Source: Chaenocephalus aceratus (Eukaryota; Chordata; Actinopteri; Perciformes; Channichthyidae). From it: a stretch of DNA of 64,000 bases. The notes under the pieces are model-generated. The model made no database searches, was not told where the DNA came from, and saw only the letters and a program-made list of their open reading frames with translations. Within the stretch, counting starts at the first letter, position 1; the number at the start of each line of letters is the position of its first letter. Of the stretch, positions 1 to 12,062 are shown piece after piece. Where the stretch lies: positions 15,339,428 to 15,403,427 of the forward strand of contig CM043788.1 in NCBI GenBank assembly GCA_023974075.1. The letters are read 5' to 3'. The position numbers were made by a program, and so were the translations under genes.

Positions 1-50
1 GTGGCCACGTTTTACTTTCACGTTCGCACGAGATACCTTCTCTTGCGAAC

Positions 51-84
51 GCTTTATTAACTCGTGCGCACGAGTTAATAAAGC
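51..84. repeat. 34-bp perfect palindrome
   Basis: Perfect inverted repeat whose arms (gctttattaactcgtgc) meet at a GCGC centre. It recurs almost unchanged at 674-719, so both are parts of one fish MITE family. Sequence up to about 780 is non-coding between them. Confidence 0.85.
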
Positions 85-574
85 GTGGCCTCGTTTTATT
101 TAAATTGATTAGTTGTATGAAGAATATGTCCGGTCGCCAGGGCATGTGTGTGTGGGCATTTGTTTATGATAGTGTCATTCGTTCCGGTGCACTCCGGCAG
201 GACTATAGCACTACATCGAGATTAAGATTAAACACATTTCTTTAACTATGGAGAACCAGATTTGTGTAAATTACTGTTCGTGGTCATTTGAAAACAAATG
301 CCGGTGGTGTCGGACACACACAAACACACCGAACACGCACACAGAGCGGAGCTGAGCACAAACACACATCATGCACCCTGGTGACAGGACATCTCCTTCA
401 TAAAATGAGGGGGAATACTCTGGTAGTTCGATGTGTGTGTGTGTGGTTAAACGTACTGTAGCAGCCTCGATCTCTATTCAGCGGTTCCAATTAAGGGAAA
501 CACAGTGAAGTAAACAGTAAAAGGCACAGCTCTTTCAGCTGGTGCTGCTCTTCTCAGATTCTGCTGAGTTACAC

Positions 575-665
575 GTTACTGCCTCCAGTGCCCTGTACGA
601 CGAAGCCAGTTCAACAGACCCTGGATATGTTTGATTTACCCGACTTAACTAACCCTAACTAAACA
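575..665 (+). mobile_element. MITE fragment shared with 35.1 kb
   Basis: The stretch starting at gccctgtacgacgaagccag and running through ccctggatatgttt matches 35083-35150 closely (gccctgtactacgaagccag there). It looks like one terminus of a non-autonomous DNA transposon, possibly Harbinger-like. Superfamily is a guess; the dispersed homology is visible. Confidence 0.5.
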
Positions 666-673
666 TACAACAA

Positions 674-719
674 GGCCACGCTTTATTAACTCATGCGCAC
701 GAGTTAATAAAGCGTGGCC
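674..719. repeat. 46-bp near-perfect palindrome
   Basis: Arms ggccacgctttattaactc and its complement with one mismatch near the centre. Same core as the palindrome at 51-84, extended by ggccac at both ends. The bases that follow again read gtggccac, suggesting repeated termini of the same MITE. Confidence 0.8.
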
Positions 720-779
720 TCGTATTTAAAGCGTGGCCACACTTTATTAATTTGTCTCTCTATGAACCCTCCAGGGCTC

Positions 780-1754
780 CGTATATGTGCTTACAAATTC
801 CATGCATCAACCTAAACATTTTGTTCCCAGCTGGATAAAACAATCCATTATTGCAGGTGTAACCACTGACTGTAAGAGTACATGTTTTAACTGATTGGGC
901 CAGAGTCTGTAATATCCATTACACATCTGTTATATTCACTCACAGAAGATTCCAGTTTTCAACATTTACTATGAAAATAATGTGTGTACGACTTAGGTGT
1001 GCAAAGCTAGGAACCAATAAAGGTAGTACTACTAGGAGGCTATCAAGCGATAACAATTGAATATATTCAAATAATACTCCTGATTAGTTATCTATAGTAT
1101 TTGTGCTGTCTAAGACGCCATCTTACTCCAGCCAGCAGGTGGTGCTGTTGCTTTTTGTTTCTTATTCTTTTGTTAGTACCAGCCAATGGGAAAGACTTCC
1201 ATTAAAAACATAGGAAGTGATACCCACATGTGAGTCGTGGTTGAAAGGGACAGAGGAGAATATCATTGTTTGAATATGCATCCATCCTTCTTTGCTATGT
1301 TGTTGAAAGCATTGCTGTATTTTTGGATTTTGTACATATTCTGAGGATATCAACAATTATTTTGAGGTTTCAATGTTTAAGTAGATTGCTATTCATTGAT
1401 GTATGGTTAGCACATGTTTTGTAGTGTGTATTACACAGCACTTTTGCATGTAAATATTTTATATGCATATTTTGTGATGTTTGTGACATAATTAACTGTT
1501 GTATATATATTTCTGCATCACAGCTAAGTGTCTAATTTCAATGTATATTGTGTTTCTTTCAGTTTTACTCTGTTGACTTGTGGATGTAAACATCTTATTA
1601 AAGAAGATAAATGCTTGCCACTTGTCGAGGAGTTATCTGTCTGCATATATGTACTCATAACGACAGTGAGGGCAGAACAGTAAAAAAGCATATTCGTCTA
1701 CATCATCAAAATATCAGGTGGATACACATGTCAGTCTTCCCTAAGAAACTAAAC
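780..1754. other. Non-coding stretch ahead of BEL gag
   Basis: AT-rich, with no gene seen. It probably includes what is left of the BEL/Pao 5' LTR and leader, because gag begins directly after it, but I could not define LTR ends or find a matching 3' LTR near 8.3 kb. Confidence 0.35.
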
Positions 1755-3321
1755 ATGTCTCAGCCAGGAGATAATGAATCAGTTCACACTCACGCATCAA
1801 AATCATCAAAGGGCTCCAGTAAGACATCTGCCAGCTTGGCTGCGGTCAATGCACGGGCTAGAGCGGAGGCAGCACGAGCCAGAGCGGCCTATGCTCAAAA
1901 GGAAATCAAATTGAGAGTAAAACAAGCAGAACTCAGAGTGGAAGAAACACGTCTGGAGGCTACATTGGAAGCGCTTCATCAGGAACGAGATGCAGAGGCA
2001 GCTCTCGCTGAAGTTAATGTGTACGAGGCTGCGGCAAGCGAAATAGAAGACCGCATAAGTGTTTGCTTCCCACAGACATGTCACCCATTAGAACGCACAA
2101 GCGAGTATTTGAATAACCAATTTCTCCAAAATGAGAAATCAACTCCATGCAGCCCTGAAGCCTAACGAGGCTCCAGCGGACCCCACATTTAACCAACTCA
2201 AGCAGGAAGCTGAAATGCCTGACCCAAGATCTCCATACACGTTGCTGCCTTGCAAGAAAACGCAAACGACAGAGCATCTCAGATACCTAAGAGCTTTGCA
2301 GTGCATGAACAACCACAATGGTCAAGTCCTCTGATTCACCCACAAGAAACCTCAAGTATTTCTGACCTTCCCAGATTTCTAGCTAGACGTGAGTTGCTCA
2401 CTGGAGGTCTTACAAGGTTTAGCGACAAGCCAGGTGACTACTGGGCATGGAAATCATCATTTGAAAATACCATCCAAGGTCTACATCTAACAGCTAGTGA
2501 AGAGCTTGACTTGTTGACTAAGTGGTTAGGCGACAAATCCTCACAACATGCAAAACGCCTCAGAGCAGTGCATATTAGCTACCCTTCCCTCGGTCTGAAC
2601 AAAGTGTGGGAGAGACATCAAAAGTGTTATGGATCTCCTGAGGCCTTAGAAAAGGCTATGTTTGATAGGCTAGAACAGTTCCCCAGAATTACCAACAAGG
2701 AGCCTCATCTGCTACGGGACCTTGGTGACTTACTGTTAGAGATTGACTCTGCTAAGAGCAAAGGACACATACCAGGATTGCTGTACCTCGACACGGCATG
2801 TGGATTCCATCCCATAGTGGATAAACTTCCATTTGGCCTGCAAGAGAAATGGATGACGCACGGAACCAGATACAAACGCGATTATTCGGTGTCATTCCCT
2901 CCATTTTCGGTCTTCGCCACCTTCATTAAAGATGAGGCCAAAATGAGAAATGACCCCAGTGTCATGTCTATGGTTCCACACAACTTCACGACCTTCAAAG
3001 CATACAAGCATCTGGAAAAACACAACAAATCAAAAATGTCTATTACAGTCCACAGAACAGAAGTGGTTAGCCCCGAACAAACGCCAAGTGCTGAAAAAAC
3101 CATTACAGACCCAAGCAAAGAGTGTCCCATACACAAAAAACCTCATCCACTAAAAAAGAAAATGCAGGTTATTCCGGGAAAAGTCTCTGGAAGAACGTAA
3201 GGCTTATCTGAGACAAAATCAGATATGTTTCCGATGCTGTGCTTGTTCCAGTCATCAAGCAAAGAACTGTAAGATGGAAATCAACTGTTCAGAATGTGAA
3301 AGTAACACACATATGTGCCCT
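1755..3321 (+). pseudogene. BEL/Pao gag (DUF1759-type) pseudogene
   Basis: The likely start is the ATG at 1755 (MSQPGDNES). An alanine/glutamate-rich coiled coil follows, with runs of AEAARARAAYAQKE type. The BEL gag domain is then legible from about 2370: FLARRELLTGGLTRFSDKP, the WAWKSSF segment and a long helical body to about 2960. A CCHC-like knuckle with CFRCC...H...C lies at about 3228-3270, then CSEC...NTHMC before the insertion at 3322. A stop at 2163 and frame changes near 2160-2250 and 3180 break it. In family members this protein packages the RNA; here it is non-functional. Confidence 0.8.
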
Positions 3322-3747
3322 GCTCTATCGAAATCAGTCGCATTGACCCGAAGACACATTTTGAGTTGTATACACTGCTGGAAAGAGGATATTCCTAGCT
3401 TTCTAATGATATCGGGATTGTTTTTGTACTCAAATATTAAGCGAAATATGTCACATTATATAATGACTGTCACCGAGTCATCATTTTGAGAAAAAGGCCG
3501 TTTTCTCTTCTCTGGAATCCATCGATCTGATTGATTATTAGCGGAGCAAATGATCAAAAATACTACGGAGGGAAGATATATTCGTTTGGATTACTGGTCT
3601 GGGGGAAGCTCGCGTGCGTGCGTGTGTGTGTGTGTAATTGTGCGTTTGTGTGTATTGCGTTTGTTTCCGGGGGAAAACCCTCACGAGAAACACTGGCTGT
3701 TGTTATGCCTGCTGTGACGTTAAATTACTCCGTTCTCCGCTTGTAAT

Positions 3748-4490
3748 TATCAATCAATCAATGTTTATTTATATAGCCCAATATCACAAATGTTACATTT
3801 TTCTCAGTGGACTTCACAGTTTGTACAAAATATCAGTATGACAATACGACACCCTCTGTCCTTAGACCCTCACATCGTACAGGGAAAAACTTCCGAAGAA
3901 AACCCACCGTTTAAAGGGAAAAATGGGAGAAACCTCAGGGAGAGCAACAGAGGAGGGATCCCTCTCCCAGGACGGACAGACGTGCAATAGATGCCGTGTG
4001 TAAATTGAAAAGATAATACATTTGCAACATAGGTAGTCCAAATGTTTGGAAATGCATGTGTGTATAATAGGAAGATGAATCCACGAGGATATCCATCCAG
4101 GACCTATGATCCAGGACCACAGCCACGACTCAAGATCCAGGGCTCGCAATGCAGGACACAGGACCGCAGGATTATCCATGTCTCCGGATCCCAGCGTATA
4201 TAGACACCAAAAAGAAAGAAATTTGGGGAAGCTGGGTTAATCGGAACATGAGAGTACACAGGTATAGACAGAGAGAAGGAAGAAGTAAAATGTCCCCCGA
4301 CAAACTAAGCCTATATCAGTAAAACTAGGGGCTGAATCTAATCAGCCCTAACTATAAGCTTTATCAAAAAGGAAGGTCTTAAGCACACTCTTAAAAACGC
4401 ATAGGGTGTCTGCCACCCGAACACAAACTGGAAGCTGATTCCACAAATGTGGAGCTTGATAAGAAAAGGCTCTGGCTCCAATTATGCCGT
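3748..4490 (-). mobile_element. 5'-truncated L2-clade LINE 3' end
   Basis: Read on the minus strand, 4490-4348 encodes a typical L2 ORF2 C-terminus (FSYQAPHLWNQLPVCVRVA, then FKSVLKTFLFDKAYS and a stop). A 3' UTR of about 600 bp follows, ending in ctatataaataaacattgat and a short gattga tail at about 3750. RT and endonuclease are absent, as expected for 5' truncation during target-primed reverse transcription. It lies inside the TIR element, so it is the youngest of three nested layers here. Confidence 0.75.
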
Positions 4491-4800
4491 TACAAGCGTC
4501 AAAGTTGTATTTATCATCTGAATTTGCCGAAAAAAGTTTAATATTCTGAAAGCTAAGACGTTGTTTAATTGAAATCAGATGAAAACAAACAGTAACGGAC
4601 CCTGCCGTGTTATTTACGATTACTCTACGCTTACATTCATAATGTCAGCCGGAGGGAGGGGGGGCGGCGCTGCGGAAGAGCAGATTGCCTGTCATCTTCC
4701 CTTTACAAGCTTAAAGAATGTATTTATCGTGTGAGTTTGGAAATAAAAGTTTCATATTCTGAAAGCCAAGACTTTGTTTGTTTAAAATCAAACAAAACAC
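4488..4800 (+). repeat. Internal direct repeat, about 100 bp
   Basis: 4488-4590 and 4702-4800 share ttacaagc, gtatttatc and atattctgaaagc, followed by aagac and tttgttt. The copies are clearly diverged. They belong to the TIR element and flank a G-rich segment at about 4650-4670. Confidence 0.6.
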
Positions 4801-4887
4801 CCAAACCCCGAAAAAATAGTTTTTTACGCAAATCCACGTTTATTTTTTAAATGAGCCGTTGCGACTTCCGACTGATTTCGATAGAGC

Positions 4888-5455
4888 GGGTCACATATCA
4901 GTGCTCTCCACGCCTGTCCTGTACCATGGGCGACACACAGGTTTGCAGGACCTGCCTTTGATCACGACGGGGAGCAAGGCTCAGCTTCACCCATTGCCAC
5001 CTCTACATGCACACAGGTGTGTGGAAAGAAGATTGGTGGACACTCATGTGCCAAGATTTGCCTCGATGTCTATCCAAAGGATCACATGACAAGCGACTCA
5101 GAGCTTATGCTATCTTGGACGATCAGAGCAACAGGTCTCTGGCTAGATCTTCCTTCTTTGATATCTTTGGGATCGACAAAAACTCTTCTCCATACACTCT
5201 TAAGACATGTGCAGGTGTTTCAAAGGTGACTGGAAGAAGAGCGAGTAATTTCATAGTGGAATCAGCAGATGGCCAATCCAGTCTGGCTTTGCCCACGCTT
5301 ATCGAATGTGACATTCTTCCTGACAATCTAAATGAAATACCAACTCCTGAAGCCGCTCACCATCATCCACATCTCAAGGACGTTGCTACAGAGATCCCAG
5401 CACTCAATCCCAAGGCTGATATTATGTTGCTACTTGGAAGAGATGTTATTCAGAC
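4888..5455 (+). pseudogene. BEL/Pao protease region
   Basis: The frame at 5007-5459 contains AYAILDDQSNRSLARSSFF, the aspartic-protease (A17-like) active-site region of BEL/Pao elements, followed by SPYTLKTCAGV, LPTLIECDILPDN, IPTPEAAHHHPHL and MLLLGRDVIQT. The segment before 5007 continues gag in another frame. The protein is cut at the hAT insertion at 5456 and resumes at 6302 (RKVLEQRNGPLNAPFAQ). The enzyme would process Gag-Pol; it is not functional here. Confidence 0.8.
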
Positions 5456-6293
5456 CTGAGTTCCCGTTATTTTTTCGCCGGTCAACATGTCCGTTAAAGT
5501 TTAAATCTTCCGAACAAAATTTGAAAAATGCCGGTCAAAGGTCTTCTTTGTTATTTATTGAGCTTTAAAACTAATTGATATGATTCGATATTAAACAAAC
5601 TAATTATAGTACATTAACTATTCAAAAGTGTACAGTAATTTACAATAACACGGGAATAATAAACGGAGCGCTCTCTCCCTCTCCTGACAGACAGTCAGTA
5701 TCATGCAGCTCACGGATCAGTAATGAGTGACCCGACAGTAAAACTAAACATATCTACAACTAGTTTAGGTAGTTTGAGAGGTAATTAAAATAGCTACGTG
5801 TGATATTCTAACCTGCAGTGTGTGTTTTGTTCCGCTCACCGCTGCATGTGATTATGCAGAGCTGCGTGTCGACTCGTCAGCAGCAGCTGATCTCTCTCCC
5901 GTTAGATTAGACTTTACTCGCGTTTATGTCCATATTGATCAGATCTAGCTAATGATAGGACTACCTGCTTATTAAAAGACGCCTAAACAATAAGCGTCGC
6001 TATGCAACGGGGTGAGGCCGCAAAGTATAGTGCAGCATTATGCATTTGTTTACATGCCCACCGGAACCCCGAGGCATTACCAACAGATCAACGCACAATC
6101 AGCCCATCTCTTTCTCCACATTAAGTGTTAGACATTAGAATTGACTATTCTTGTCTGTCACATACTCTTTCGTCTGTCACATAAGTGGCGCAAGTTTAAA
6201 AAAATTATTTTCGCAGGAGAGATTTAGATTTGCCGGTCTTCAGCATATTTTTACCGGTCATAGTCCGGTAATTACCGGCTAACGGGAACTCTG
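5456..6293. mobile_element. hAT-type MITE with 8-bp TSD
   Basis: The ends read CTGAGTTCCCGTTA and, as complement, CAGAGTTCCCGTTA. They are flanked by a perfect 8-bp duplication attcagac (5448-5455 and 6294-6301) that interrupts a BEL codon run. No transposase. The interior at about 5640-5800 is similar to 23280-23480 inside another hAT-type element (shared gtgacccgaca and atgcagctcac), so the two elements share ancestry or internal sequence. Confidence 0.88.
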
Positions 6294-6301
6294 ATTCAGA
6301 C

Positions 6302-7976
6302 CCGCAAGGTGCTCGAGCAGCGCAACGGGCCCCTAAATGCTCCATTCGCACAGAAGTTAGCTCTGGGGTGGGTTATTGTTGGTGATGTCTGTCTTGGAGG
6401 GGCTCACAACCCCGGACATGTAAATGTTCTCAAGACAAACATCTTGGAAAATGGAAGACCAAGCTACTTCCTTCCATGTCAAAACAGCATGCAGGTAAAG
6501 GAACGTTTTGATTGCCAAGACCGCGACAGGATGGACTCCAGGGCAGACACCATGGGAGATACAGTCTTTCAGTCTACTAGCGCAGATGAGAAACCTGCCT
6601 ACTCCATAGAAGAAAGAACCTTCCTGCAGATAATGGAGAAGGAAGTCTACCAAGATGACTCAAACAGCTGGGTGGCTCCGTTGCCCTTCCGCTCCCCAAC
6701 AACAAACAGCAAGCAAGTCAACGCCTCCTCTCAGTTTGTCGCACGCTGAAGAAGCGACCTGAAACAAGACTTTATGGAAAATATATTTGTCAGCGGTCAT
6801 GCAGAACCGGCACCCCCACTCAAAGAACATGAGGAATGCTGGTATCTTCCCTTCTTTGGGGTTTATCACCCTCATAAGCCAGAACAAATCAGGGTGGTCT
6901 TCGACTCGAGCGCTCAACACCATGAGTGTCTTTAAATGATGTCCTTCTCACAGGCCCCAATCTCAACAACAGCCTGGGTGTCCTTATGCCGTTCCCCGAA
7001 GAGTGAGTGGCAGTAAAGTTACTGACATCAAGCAGATATTCTATTGCTTCTTGGTACGAGAAGATCACAGGAACTTCTTACGCTTCCTTTGGCACTGGAA
7101 CAATGACTTGGAGCAACCCATAGTGGAGTACCGCATGAGAGTGCACGTATTCGGGAACAGTCCATCACCTGCCGTGGCAAACTACGTGCTCAGAAAGGCA
7201 TCCAAAGACCAAGAAGGAAGTGACTTTCAATCGAAAAACACCTAGTTGAGCGTCATTTCTATGTTGACGATGGTCTCATCTCATTTCCATCGGGAAATGA
7301 GGCCGTTGCAGCTCTCAAGGCGGCCCAAGAAACGCTAGCTGCATCCAACTTAAAGCTGCACAAGATAGCTTCTAACAGCATTGAAGTGATGAAAGCCTTC
7401 CCAAAAGAGGATATTGCAAAAGGCTTAAAAGACCTCGATCTTGGAGCAGACTTTCCACCCATGTTACGAAGTCTAAGAATAAGCTGGGACGTTACCACTG
7501 ACAAGTTCACCTTCCAGGTGTCCAGGGCAGAGAAACCTTATACTCGCAGAGGGGTGTTATCGACCATAAATAGCCTCTATGACCCGCTTGGTTTTGCAGC
7601 TCCAGTCAGCATTAAAGGTAGAGCCCTGCTAAGAGAGCTTACAACGGAGGCCTGCGAGTGGGACGAACCCCTTCCCGACAAGAAGCTTAAAGACAGGTGT
7701 GAGTGGAAAGACTCTATCAAAGATCTGGAACACGTCCGCATTCCAATGACATACACTGCCATCCCACTGAGCAGTTCAACACACAAGGAGCTTTGCATTT
7801 TCTGCGACGCCTCTACACAAGCCATAGCAGCTGTAGCCTACATTAAAGTAACAGATGCAGAAGGCAAAAGTCAACTTGGATTTCTGTTCGGCAAGGATAA
7901 GCTTGCGCCGCAACCAGAGGTGACAGCCATTGTGAACACAAGACCTCTCATCCCAGTGTCCCAGCTACCCTCCTAA
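6302..7976 (+). pseudogene. BEL/Pao pol linker and reverse transcriptase
   Basis: 6302-6748 reads NGPLNAPFAQKLALGWVIVG, DVCLGGAHNP and ENGRPSYF. The RT follows in changing frames: WYLPFFGVYHPHKPEQIRVV at about 6840, EYRMRVHVFGNSPSPAVANY at about 7125, the catalytic FYVDDGL at about 7259, and VLSTINSLYDPLGFAAPVSI at about 7554. RNase H starts (LCIFCDASTQAIAAVAYIKV) and then jumps at about 7915 into integrase sequence (VTAIVNTRPLIPVS), showing a large deletion. Frameshifts near 6750, 6930 and 7240 disable it. Confidence 0.85.
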
Positions 7977-8283
7977 CCCAGAAGGTTGGCATTCCATCAA
8001 TACCTCCTGGTGACTTCAAAGACAGTGACCTCTACAAACGCCAGTGGAAGCAGGTGCAACATCTCGCAAACGCTCTGGCATCATTGTAAAAACCAATACC
8101 TCTCTACCCTACAAGGCCGCAGGAAATGGCAATCGGAGAGACCTAACTTGCAAGAAGGGGACCTTGTGCTGCTTTAGGACAGTCAGGTCCATCGGAATCA
8201 ATGGCCAATGGGCATGGTGGTCAAAAACTTCCCCAGCCACGACGGAAAGGTCAGGAAGATAGAAGTCAAGGTTGCCTCTGGAG
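7977..8283 (+). pseudogene. BEL/Pao integrase C-terminal remnant
   Basis: Frames around 8060-8280 read QYLSTLQGRRKWQSERPNLQ, EGDLVLL, a stop, then QWPMGMVVKNFPSHDGKVRK, which is the DUF5641-like tail of BEL integrases. The catalytic core is deleted upstream. It ends at the hAT left end at 8284. Confidence 0.75.
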
Positions 8284-8990
8284 TAGGGATCGACCGATAT
8301 GGCTTTTTCAAGGCCGATACCGATTATTAGTAATCAAGGAGACCGATAACCGATATTTGGAACCGATATACATTTGCAGTAAAATCAAAAAATATTGGTG
8401 TCAAAATGTAGAACACCACAAACTCCAACACAACTCAACACAACTTCTTTGAAATGCATTTAAGCATATATTATGTTTAATGAACTTTTAAACATCTTAC
8501 AACTGGTTTCCTCTCTGTGCCCTTTTCTTTAGTGCAGCCATCTGCAATGAGTTAGAGAGAGACAAGAAGTGGGGCTGCAGTCTGACATGCTTAACTAACA
8601 ATAATGCTTAATTTATTATATCAAAACAATGCCTGTCTATCTAGCATAAAATCCCAATAAGCTGCTAGCAACTGCAAAACACTAGTGCTAGCTAATGTTT
8701 TGCAAACTATTAAAAGTGAGGCTATTACAGTAGACCTAACGTTAGTCTAGTAGCCTCACTTCTAATATTTTGCTAAACATTTGCCAGATACATGTTGGCT
8801 AGCTAATGAGCTTCACATATCAACCTGAAAAACTGCGAGGCTCCACTCGTAGCCCCCCCGCACCAGTTACTCCGCTGCGAGGCGCTGCACGCACCCCCAA
8901 CTCTGACTGACTTCCCGCGTCCCTGTGTAACTGGGAAACTGATAGAATTGCATCATAAGATCGTGGTGTTTTTGCAACTTCAGCATATGC
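8284..8990 (+). mobile_element. hAT-type element, left end (tagggatcgaccgatatgg)
   Basis: Starts tagggatcgaccgatatgg with repeated ccgata/cgatat motifs, a well-known fish hAT terminus type. No matching right terminus is visible before the next element begins near 8991, so it is truncated. The interior is AT-rich and non-coding. Confidence 0.6.
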
Positions 8991-9278
8991 AGGGATGCAA
9001 ACTAATCAGGTATGAAAAAGGTGACAAAGATCCGAGCCCCCCGACCCCACGGAATATCGGCTTTAAAATTAGGAATAACAGAGGATTTTAGCAGTCAGAA
9101 CAACTAAAGCAGCAGTGTCAATAATAACAGAAACGCCAAAGAGTCACATCTAATAGAAATATATAAAAGCATTTATTTTAATTGTGTAGCAGTCAGTTTA
9201 TAATTTTGGCAGCACTGTTAAGCATTTTGAAAATGTATTTTCATGCCTCAGTGCAAGGCTTAGTCTTTCTATCTGTAT
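8991..9278 (+). mobile_element. hAT-like terminus and shared composite sequence
   Basis: agggatgcaaact at 8991 resembles the complement of the right-hand end at about 47845-47857. From 9079 the sequence is co-linear with 45842 onward (caacta/caactg, aataataacagaaa, aagcatttattttaattgt). The homology continues into the next element, marking a composite present at two loci. Confidence 0.55.
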
Positions 9279-9282
9279 CGCC

Positions 9283-9830
9283 AGAGGTGTAAAGTAACTA
9301 AGTTCATAAACTCAACAAGTACTATACTTGGGTACAATTTTGAGATACTTGTACTTTATTTAAGTATTTCAATGTTTTGCTACTTTGTTCTTCTTCTCCT
9401 CTACAGTTCAGAGGTAAAAAGTGTACTTTTCCTCCACTACATGTATTTAATACCTTTAGTTACTTCACAGATCTGGATGAATGATGTGAAATATAATCGA
9501 GTGTTAAATCAGACTTTAGTTCCACCTGGAGTAAATTCACAAGCTACCCTGCAGTATACAAAGTCATTCAAACTAGCTGCACCTTTACCAGCTTTGAGAA
9601 CACTTTCATGATCAATCATTATAAAACATATCATATATATTATTCTGAAATGGACTAATCTGCACAATCACTACTTTTACTGTCGCTACTTTCACTATAT
9701 TTTGATGATAATACTTTTGTACTTTTATTTGAGGAACATTTTGAATGCAGTACTTTTACTAACAGAGTATTCCTACACTCTGGTACTTCTACTTTTATTG
9801 GGATCTTTTTTTTTAATCCAGTGGAGCAGA
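9283..9830 (+). mobile_element. hAT MITE with Tol2-like terminus
   Basis: Begins CAGAGGTGTAAAGTAACTAAG, very like the Tol2 and related hAT termini, followed by the characteristic run of acttgtactt/gtactttt repeats. The right half is degraded at about 9800 (gtacttctacttttattggg). A close relative lies at 46058-46594 and an older one at 12450-12850. Non-coding. Confidence 0.7.
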
Positions 9831-9988
9831 GAGAGGAGCTGTGGATTATTGTTATTGATTTGTGCATCAGTGTTTCTTAGGGTCAACAACACTAAACTCA
9901 CAACTTAAAATGAAAGCGTTTAGTTAATAAAAGAGCACATGTTCAATGTGAAAAGTGACAGTAGATATAGATTAGTTGCAAGTTGGTG

Positions 9989-9990
<2 letters not shown>

Positions 9991-10042
<52 letters not shown>
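9991..10042. repeat. (AT)26 microsatellite
   Basis: Uninterrupted AT dinucleotide run of about 52 bp followed by an A-rich tract and a poly-G run at about 10098. It allows a spurious YIYI-rich ORF. Confidence 0.95.
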
Positions 10043-10048
<6 letters not shown>

Positions 10049-10199
10049 AATATGTTATAATAATTATTTTTGTTTTTTTAAACACCTTGAATTTCAGGGG
10101 GGGGGGGCGGGGCTCCGATGGCGGGGCGCAGCACTCCTCCAGACAATGGTAGGGGAAACACTAAAGACAATTTAAGGGATTAGCATACATCAGGTTAAA

Positions 10200-11860
10200 C
10201 AGAGTTGCCAACTCTCACGCATCTGGCGTGTGACACACCTTTCACTCTCAATGTCACGCTCTCACACTGCCCAAACTATCCTCCTGCCAAAAACAAGATG
10301 AACCGGCGATCGTTTTTGGTTGGTTATATACCTTGAGTTGACAGCTGCTCAAGCTGTCTATCTGCTGCCTCCCCGCCCCGACCACTCTTAACAACGTTAA
10401 CAGACAGCAGAGCAGTGGGAGCCGGTTGGTCAATCCCGACCCGAACTGCGCATGCGCAGATCTAAGATCCAGTAGAAATTATAAAAAGTAAAAGTCTGCT
10501 GCTTATTGTTCTACTAGGCCAAAATAGAGTCAAAGAGTATATGAGAGTGAGAGTGCGTCAATTAATATATTTGGCAGTTTGGAGTAAGTCTGTAGATTTG
10601 TTTGTATGTGTGTTTCATGTATAGGCTTCTCATGATAATTAATTTAGTTGGATACATTTTCCGGGAAATTATTGCGATAAACGATAATATTGTCGGCAAC
10701 GTTGTATGACCATTTTAGACCACTGACATAATAATAATATATAATAATAATTCAAGTACATCCTTTCAAACTGCTAGTCACATCCTCATGTAAATGGCAA
10801 TTTATCGAGGTCAGAAAAGTTATGGAGTTCATTTTTATTTATCGTACGATAAGTCAATTAATTGCTTATCGGGTCATTCTACAGAAAAGGTGGAAGTACT
10901 GTCACTTACTTTTGCAGACACCAAAATACATGACGTTGACCTAATACTCACATTCATTATATATGTTGAATAAATAGAGATTGTCCTTTGCAATGGTACT
11001 AAATAAAAAATAAATAATTGATTTATACATGAATTGCAATTTATTTAAAATGCCAAGTTCAAGGAACTGCCTAGTCACTTTGATCATACATGGAAGTGGA
11101 GCCTATAATTTTCATTTTTCAATAAATAAAATTTATATTTACATAACATTAAATATAACACTGACATGGTAAAAAAAAACGCTAATTATTACTATAATAT
11201 CAAAGAAATGTCAGTCAACCAAAATTACGTCATTGGTGTTACTGCTACACAAAACGCTTTTATTTTTTAAATAATGTACGGTCTCTGAAGTGCTTCCTGT
11301 AACAAGAGATCATTTGAGGCAGTGCAGTGGACAAAGACATAAGGAAAGTCACTTCTTATCTTTGTTTGTTAAAGGTGTCATTTATCTTCAAATTGTACGT
11401 GCGTCTTTCAAGTCTGTCATTAGTGTTACTCACTGACACATTGCAGCCATTTTGTTAAAATTGTCACTGGTGTTACCGTCACTGGTGTTACTCTTCTTCC
11501 TGTTAACACGTAACGTCCCTATATAAATAAGCTTTGTATAATGTATACACATAATAAAAATACTTTAAGCTCTACTTGTTGTAGATTCATCAAGTTAAGA
11601 GTTAGTTATTGCTATTTAACAGGTTTAGAAGGAATATATTTCCGCAGATTTGTATCACCCAGATTCCACCTTTTCTGTAGAATGACTCTATCGCGACAGG
11701 CCTATGTACACAATAAACAGTGGAAACAAACATGTGTTTGACTTTCATTAGTGAATGAAACTGTGTGCCCTTTATAGTCTGTGTCCAATATTGTGTAGCC
11801 TATTTGTATACCATGATATCAAAATATCACTCCAGCCAGGTACCCAAAGTTGGCAACCCT
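10200..11860. mobile_element. TIR element CAGAGTTGCCAACT, nested host
   Basis: Left end cagagttgccaactc, right end complement agggttgccaactt. Flanks are aggttaaa (10192-10199) and gggttaaa (11861-11868), an 8-bp duplication with one mismatch, as in hAT elements. No transposase is visible. A second TIR-like element appears to lie inside (10622-11703). A shortened relative with the same right end is at 47500-47790. Confidence 0.7.
10622..11703. mobile_element. Nested element with cgataa termini
   Basis: Left gtataggcttctcatgataa and right complement cataggcctgtcgcgatag resemble each other imperfectly. The subterminal parts are rich in cgataa/ttatcg. Boundaries are approximate and no TSD was established. 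Contains gataagtcaattaattgctt, shared with 47505-47530. Confidence 0.4.
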
Positions 11861-12062
11861 GGGTTAAAGGTTAAGTTGTATGGGAAATTGAGTTTCAATA
11901 GTGACAGATACTCTATGAATCATGGAAAGACTTGAGTTTTTAATAGCTGACACAGGTAAAGACGCCAGGAAAACGTCTCCCGAATGCATCACGACGAAGG
12001 AGGTATCAAGCTGTTTTAGAGCAACAGTGTAACGTGAGATGCTGCTGGGGTGTGAGCGTTAC

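Larger units (their letters stand above)
3322..4887. mobile_element. TIR element inserted in BEL gag-pol
   Basis: Bounded by a perfect 19-bp terminal inverted repeat (gctctatcgaaatcagtcg at 3322-3340, its complement at 4869-4887). The BEL reading frame stops at ...THMCAL and resumes at ...THISALH. The repeated cacatat next to both ends suggests a longish, imperfect target duplication of about 15 bp. The body is non-coding and has an internal direct repeat (4488-4590 and 4702-4800). An L2-like LINE end is nested inside. Superfamily unassigned. Confidence 0.75.
1755..8283 (+). mobile_element. Degenerate BEL/Pao LTR retrotransposon, twice interrupted
   Basis: Four blocks in one orientation spell a BEL/Pao polyprotein: gag (1755-3321), protease (4888-5455), linker and RT (6302-7976) and the integrase C-terminus (7977-8283). 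The blocks abut cleanly across two inserted elements: reading resumes within the same protein segment on each side. Most of RNase H and the integrase core are missing through an internal deletion at about 7915. No LTR pair is recognisable. The element sits in presumed gmds intron 1 and is dead. Confidence 0.85.

Noticed and set aside
1162..1356. Small minus-strand ORF near the BEL leader
   Set aside because: No motif, no start context or splice support, AT-rich non-coding sequence.
9939..10175. ORF with a YIYIYI run
   Set aside because: Translation through the AT microsatellite.
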